Positions 59,761 to 64,000 of a stretch of DNA of 64,000 bases are shown here, piece by piece. The notes beneath the pieces were generated by a model that was given only the letters and a program-made list of their open reading frames with translations, was not told the DNA's origin and searched no databases. The position numbers were made by a program, and so were the translations under genes. Within the stretch, counting starts at the first letter, position 1; every line of letters starts with the position of its first letter. The stretch comes from Acanthacorydalis orientalis (Eukaryota; Arthropoda; Insecta; Megaloptera; Corydalidae): positions 21,544,344-21,608,343 of the forward strand of contig CM068315.1 in the NCBI GenBank assembly GCA_034766995.1. Direction: 5' to 3'.

Positions 59761-60817
59761 AAAGCATTTGTGTAAACAAAAGATTGAGTCTGATGACTGA
59801 ATTTTAGTGGGGAATAGTCACACTTCAAAATGACGTAAGAGGTATCTCTCACTCCCACAGTATACGCACCTAGCCATCTACACATGAAAAACGGCTTTCA
59901 ATGCAATCTCTTATTAACAACATAATATACGAAAATAAAAAAAATCCCGTGCTGAATTTCAGTATTTCTAATTGAATAAAAATATATTCCAAATAAATCA
60001 ATTTCACATTTGTAAGACGTTTGTTGAACATGAAAACTTTCCAAAGATATATAATGCTTATATAGGCGGTTAAAGCGTTTTTCACATAACCTCATAAAAT
60101 TTGAGTAGTTTTAAATATTTGTTTGAATTAAATGGCTTAAAATATAACTTTTTAAACCATGAATATGTTTTTTGACGTAACCACTACTACTATCAATATA
60201 TTTCTATCAACGAGTAACTAGTTTCTTTATTCTGTCAGTGAAGAAATGTGATGTTCCTTCAGAAATGCTTCACGGTAGTTTTAATTTCGCCGAACTAAAC
60301 TTCATTATGGCAATGCGAGATTAAATACTTCAAAAATTATCCAGCAACCTCTCAATCAGAACTAATTTGATGTGTTGTTACATCTTTCTTAAGAAACATC
60401 TCTGACATCATTTTACTTCCCTTTATTCGTAGCACTATAATGTTAAAGGAAGGAATTCTGATTCTGACGATCAAGATAACATAATCGTGAATGATTGACT
60501 GGAAGAAATAGACATCTCTTTTCTTCACTGACAGGAATGAACAAACTTGTTACGTGTTAGCAGAAATGTATTGACAACGATGATGAATATATTGAAATTA
60601 AAACATCTATTAAAAAAGATATATTATAAGCTTTGTATATTTTTTATTTTATCTCAGTATCGTGAAAAATTCAAAAGGTTATGAGATCTTGTACAAAAAT
60701 TTTCAGTATCACCCGACATACTTATAACAATATTACCACAGTTACTGCAATGTTATTCATTGGAAATAGGACAGGGTTCTTGAAATTCCAGAAAATTTTA
60801 TAAATTTTATATTTTTG

Positions 60818-60821
60818 TCTT

Positions 60822-60874
<53 letters not shown>

Positions 60875-61225
60875 ATCTAAAAGTCTTAATAAATTATTTT
60901 TCAAATAAAACAATAATACCTTATAGAAAAAATAATTCTACATTGAAACTAAAAATAGCGGCATTATATACTGAAATAGATTAAACCTGTACCTGTACTT
61001 CTTATCAGATTTTTTTATTATATAACGTAATTATTTAAATTTCTCGAAACATAAATTATTTACGACATAGTAAATAATACACTTAAAAAAATACTTCAAA
61101 TAAATATTTTAATAACTACTTAAAAACTGTTACAAATTTAATCTTTTTCAAATATTAATTCATTTACTATTAAGATAAACCACTTATGAAATATATTGAT
61201 AATTAAATTGCATCAGTCAACAGTC
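60818..61225 (-). repeat. Dispersed repeat, copy 2 (inverted), starting in (CT)n(TA)n
   Basis: Reverse complement of the 30.10-30.44 kb repeat over its full length, with an extra block of about 45 bp (about 60930-60985). Shared strings on the minus strand include ATCAATATATTTCATAAG, GTAAATGAATTAATATTT, TTATATAATAAAAAAATC, TTTATTAAGACTTTTAGATT and the TA/GA tract. Confidence 0.75.
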
Positions 61226-61251
61226 AATTGTATCGTCCAATCGCTAGTTTA

Positions 61252-61252
61252 T

Positions 61253-61316
<64 letters not shown>

Positions 61317-61320
61317 ATAT
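61252..61320. repeat. (TA)n microsatellite
   Basis: TACA units, then TA, then TATG units. Confidence 0.95.
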
Positions 61321-61884
61321 GAATACTCTATAAAATACGTGACATTAATGTGAAGTAATTATATTTACTGCATTAAAAAATAAACAAAAATTTATATTTT
61401 TTAATTGTATTGTTCGGATGAATTTTGTTAGATTATTGTTAATTTATTTCTGTTCTCTTCCCTTGAACCATTTTTTCTAGTAACTTGATGATACTTAGTA
61501 TCAAAAACTGCAAAAGATGGCTCAAGAGCCAAAACTAGCTAGGCATATAGTTAATTAGTTCAGAAAGAAGTTCGTTATTGATCAGGTAACAAATTTGTAC
61601 TCTTAATATATCTGCAGAATTTAGGAAATCAAATGCACCTACCTTAAAATGTTCGTTTTGAAATAGAAGTGTCGATTCTTTGAATTTTGAACTTTTATTA
61701 TATATAAATTTAAAGATATACGTTTATAATGAAAATATTCATCTCTTATAATAGAAGTCAGTCATCTAAATCACTTAAGCACTGAATTTACGTCCGATTT
61801 TCTAAGAGAATAAATATAGTAAATGACAAAAATGTATAGTAAATGATAAATATTTTCGGTTCAATAATGATCAATAATTTATTA

Positions 61885-61950
61885 TTGATTTCTTTTGATT
61901 AGTATTTGTGTTCCTTTCGATGGCGAAGTCATCATTCGTAGAGTGATGAC
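61885..61950 (-). repeat. Dispersed core-repeat family, copy at 61.9 kb
   Basis: On the minus strand: CTACGAATGATGACTTCGCC, ATCGAAAGGAACAC, AATCAAAAGAAATCAATAAT. Confidence 0.55.
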
Positions 61951-62242
61951 TAAGGTATAGAAAAAATCTATTTTTTTAAATAGAATATTTCTTGCATATC
62001 AATAATTTTATGTATTGATATTTTTCTAACGCATCTTCTTTATTTTTCATTTTGTTATGTATTTTTTTACTGTTTAAATCAACTTACACTAGAGATTATT
62101 TAGAAATCGTGACTATACTATGATCCTAACAGGGCCATTTGAAGTGAATTGAATGTATACATGTTTCTGTTACTTTTTTATTGAAAAATAACTAAAAAAG
62201 GTAAGAGTTTAGAGATGCATTAAAAAAATTACCTAGTATTAA

Positions 62243-62266
62243 ATATATATATATATATATATATAT
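62243..62266. repeat. Short (TA)n microsatellite
   Basis: Pure TA tract. Confidence 0.9.
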
Positions 62267-62929
62267 AAAGTTTTTTTTTAAAATAATAAACTTTATGCAT
62301 TGCTAATCGATCTGAATACAACTGTATCGTTATCGAAATGTACATAAGTAATAATTAAAAATGATGAAAATCAATTATAAAAATATTTTTAACCAAAAGA
62401 AAGTTGTGATTTGTGGAGTTAGAAGAAAACTTATTTGTCAAAGTGTTAAAAATATTATAGAGATATTTTGTAATTATAATAGTTATTACACCGCTTCTTT
62501 TATATATTCATATTCGTTATTTAAGCATTTATGAATGTTCAACGTAATATACAAATGAACATCTACTACCAGGTTCTTAACAAATGAAGAATTGACAATC
62601 AATAATACGTTTTTACGAATATTCTATAAAATTGCGACAAAGGAATAGCTTACGATTAATTTAAAGATGTATTGGACGTGAAATAAGTGATAAAAATAGC
62701 TACAATTCAAAATTTGATAACATTTTTCCCTTGAAAATAGTAAACAAACTAAAGTATCATTAAAAATCTGACATCTAAGCTTGAATGTATTTCTGCAAAA
62801 TTTACTAATATTGTTTATTTTTACTGTTACAACACTTCTAAAATAAATTAATTATGAATACAACTTAATGTATATAGATACCCCCGTTCCATTAATATTA
62901 CGGTAGATAAATTAGTTTCTTATTCCAAT

Positions 62930-62931
<2 letters not shown>

Positions 62932-62980
<49 letters not shown>
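62932..62980. repeat. (TA)n microsatellite
   Basis: Pure TA tract. Confidence 0.95.
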
Positions 62981-62981
<1 letters not shown>

Positions 62982-63406
62982 CTACAATCTTTATTATATT
63001 CTAAATGTTAAAGCAATATTTGGGGTCATTTCTACATTTATATTATTTTTTTGATCTTTAAATGTGTTAATGACACGTTAGTAATTTTATTGTAAAAAAT
63101 AATAAGTAATTATTACTTTCTACTGTATTATATTTAAATATTTACCGACTTTTGATAAGACTAAGATTATATAAAATATTTTAGAATATTGAAATATTTA
63201 CATTTGTAAAAAAAATACAGTTATATGAAAAAAAGCACTAGTGATTCAGTAGAAGTTTGTATATAAGAGAATCACATATACTTCATACAGACCAAGGATG
63301 TTTTTATCTAAAAATATATTTAGCTCGAATGAAATAGCAAAAAAAAAATATTAGTTAATTTAAGCAAAAACTAAAAAAATATATATTGTGGTAATGTGTT
63401 TGCATC

Positions 63407-64000
63407 TTAACACGTTGAGCGCCAAATGCCCACATGTGGGCATTATGTCTCTTACCGTAGAGATGATGTGCCCACTGGTGGGGATTTCGGACCGTATCTT
63501 CAACACTACGTGTCTACCGGTGAGCACGATTTACATTAAACCTGTATTTAATCCGTTGATTATGGTCCCGTAAACACATAGTACTAGTAATGAGTCGGGC
63601 AGTATATCATGTTTAGTTAATTAAATTCATAAAAATATGGAAATATAATAAAACATTTAATTTTAATAGAAAACAGAATTTATTTATTTAAAACTGTATA
63701 CAAAATCATTGATGAAACAATTTTTGATATTACATTGTGTTATAACAAATAAAAAAAATATTTTTCTTTGTTTGTTTTTTTTTTTTTGAAAGCGTGGGAG
63801 ACATATTGGTATTTTATACATTTCACAAATTATATTAAATTTCTTTGCATTTTTCGGGCATAAACTGTACCATATTGTCATGAAAATTATTTATTACAAA
63901 CATCGCATCGTTTTCTAGTGACCCTTTTTTACCCTGAAACCACATATTCACCGGTGGCCATTTTCAAATAATGGCATATCAATAAAATAAAATGAAATAG
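63407..64000 (-). mobile_element. 3' end of a piggyBac-like element, continuing past the window
   Basis: TTAA (63407-63410) is followed by CACGTTGAGCGCCAAATGCC, a form typical of piggyBac-like termini. Subterminal palindromes follow: GCCCACATGTGGGC, CCCACTGGTGGGG, and CACCGGTGG near 63950. Minus-strand traces at about 63940-63780 (KRVTRKRCDVCNK; later SHAFKKK) resemble the cysteine-rich C-terminus of piggyBac transposases, with stops. The body lies to the right of 64000. Family call moderately sure. Confidence 0.6.

Overview
This window is nuclear DNA of an insect. The extreme A+T content, the long (TA)n tracts, the spliced insect-type cuticular protein gene and the abundance of mariner relics point to Hymenoptera, most likely a bee. 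That taxonomic call is inference; no rRNA or barcode gene is present. No bacterial, viral or CRISPR features are visible.

Real genes are few and sit in the left 27 kb. From left to right they are: (1) the two 3' exons of an RR-type cuticular protein (662-1231, +); (2) SAP18, a Sin3/histone-deacetylase and splicing-complex subunit, as two exons 4.2 kb apart (5331-5744 and 9970-10041, -); (3) a calcipressin/RCAN calcineurin regulator (10608-11315, +), divergent from SAP18 across a 566-bp shared promoter region; (4) an SLC22-like organic cation transporter (exons 23530-25087 and 26511-26622, -), whose first exon I could not find.

From about 18 kb onward the window is mostly a transposon graveyard. 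A decayed non-LTR retrotransposon (18.0-21.65 kb, -) is split by a 1005-bp foldback element with a TAA target duplication. The region 22-64 kb holds at least eleven mariner-family copies or fragments from several lineages. One is near-intact with a single frameshift (36609-37901). One keeps an open catalytic ORF but lacks the DNA-binding domain (52557-53488). Two keep only the DNA-binding end. There are also LINE and hAT fragments, a short retroposon with a clean 12-bp target duplication (28710-28928), and the end of a piggyBac-like element running off the right edge.

Two hidden repeat families emerged from reading AT-rich 'empty' DNA. One is an inverted pair (30.10-30.44 kb and 60.82-61.23 kb) that carries the same compound (TA)n(GA)n microsatellite. 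The other is a dispersed family of at least five copies with a shared, slightly GC-richer core (32.8, 49.5, 51.0, 56.9 and 61.9 kb).

The four genes are unrelated in function and form no operon or pathway. The only regulatory coupling the sequence suggests is the head-to-head SAP18/RCAN arrangement. No undescribed defence or enzymatic system was found; the most novel material is in transposon and repeat structure.
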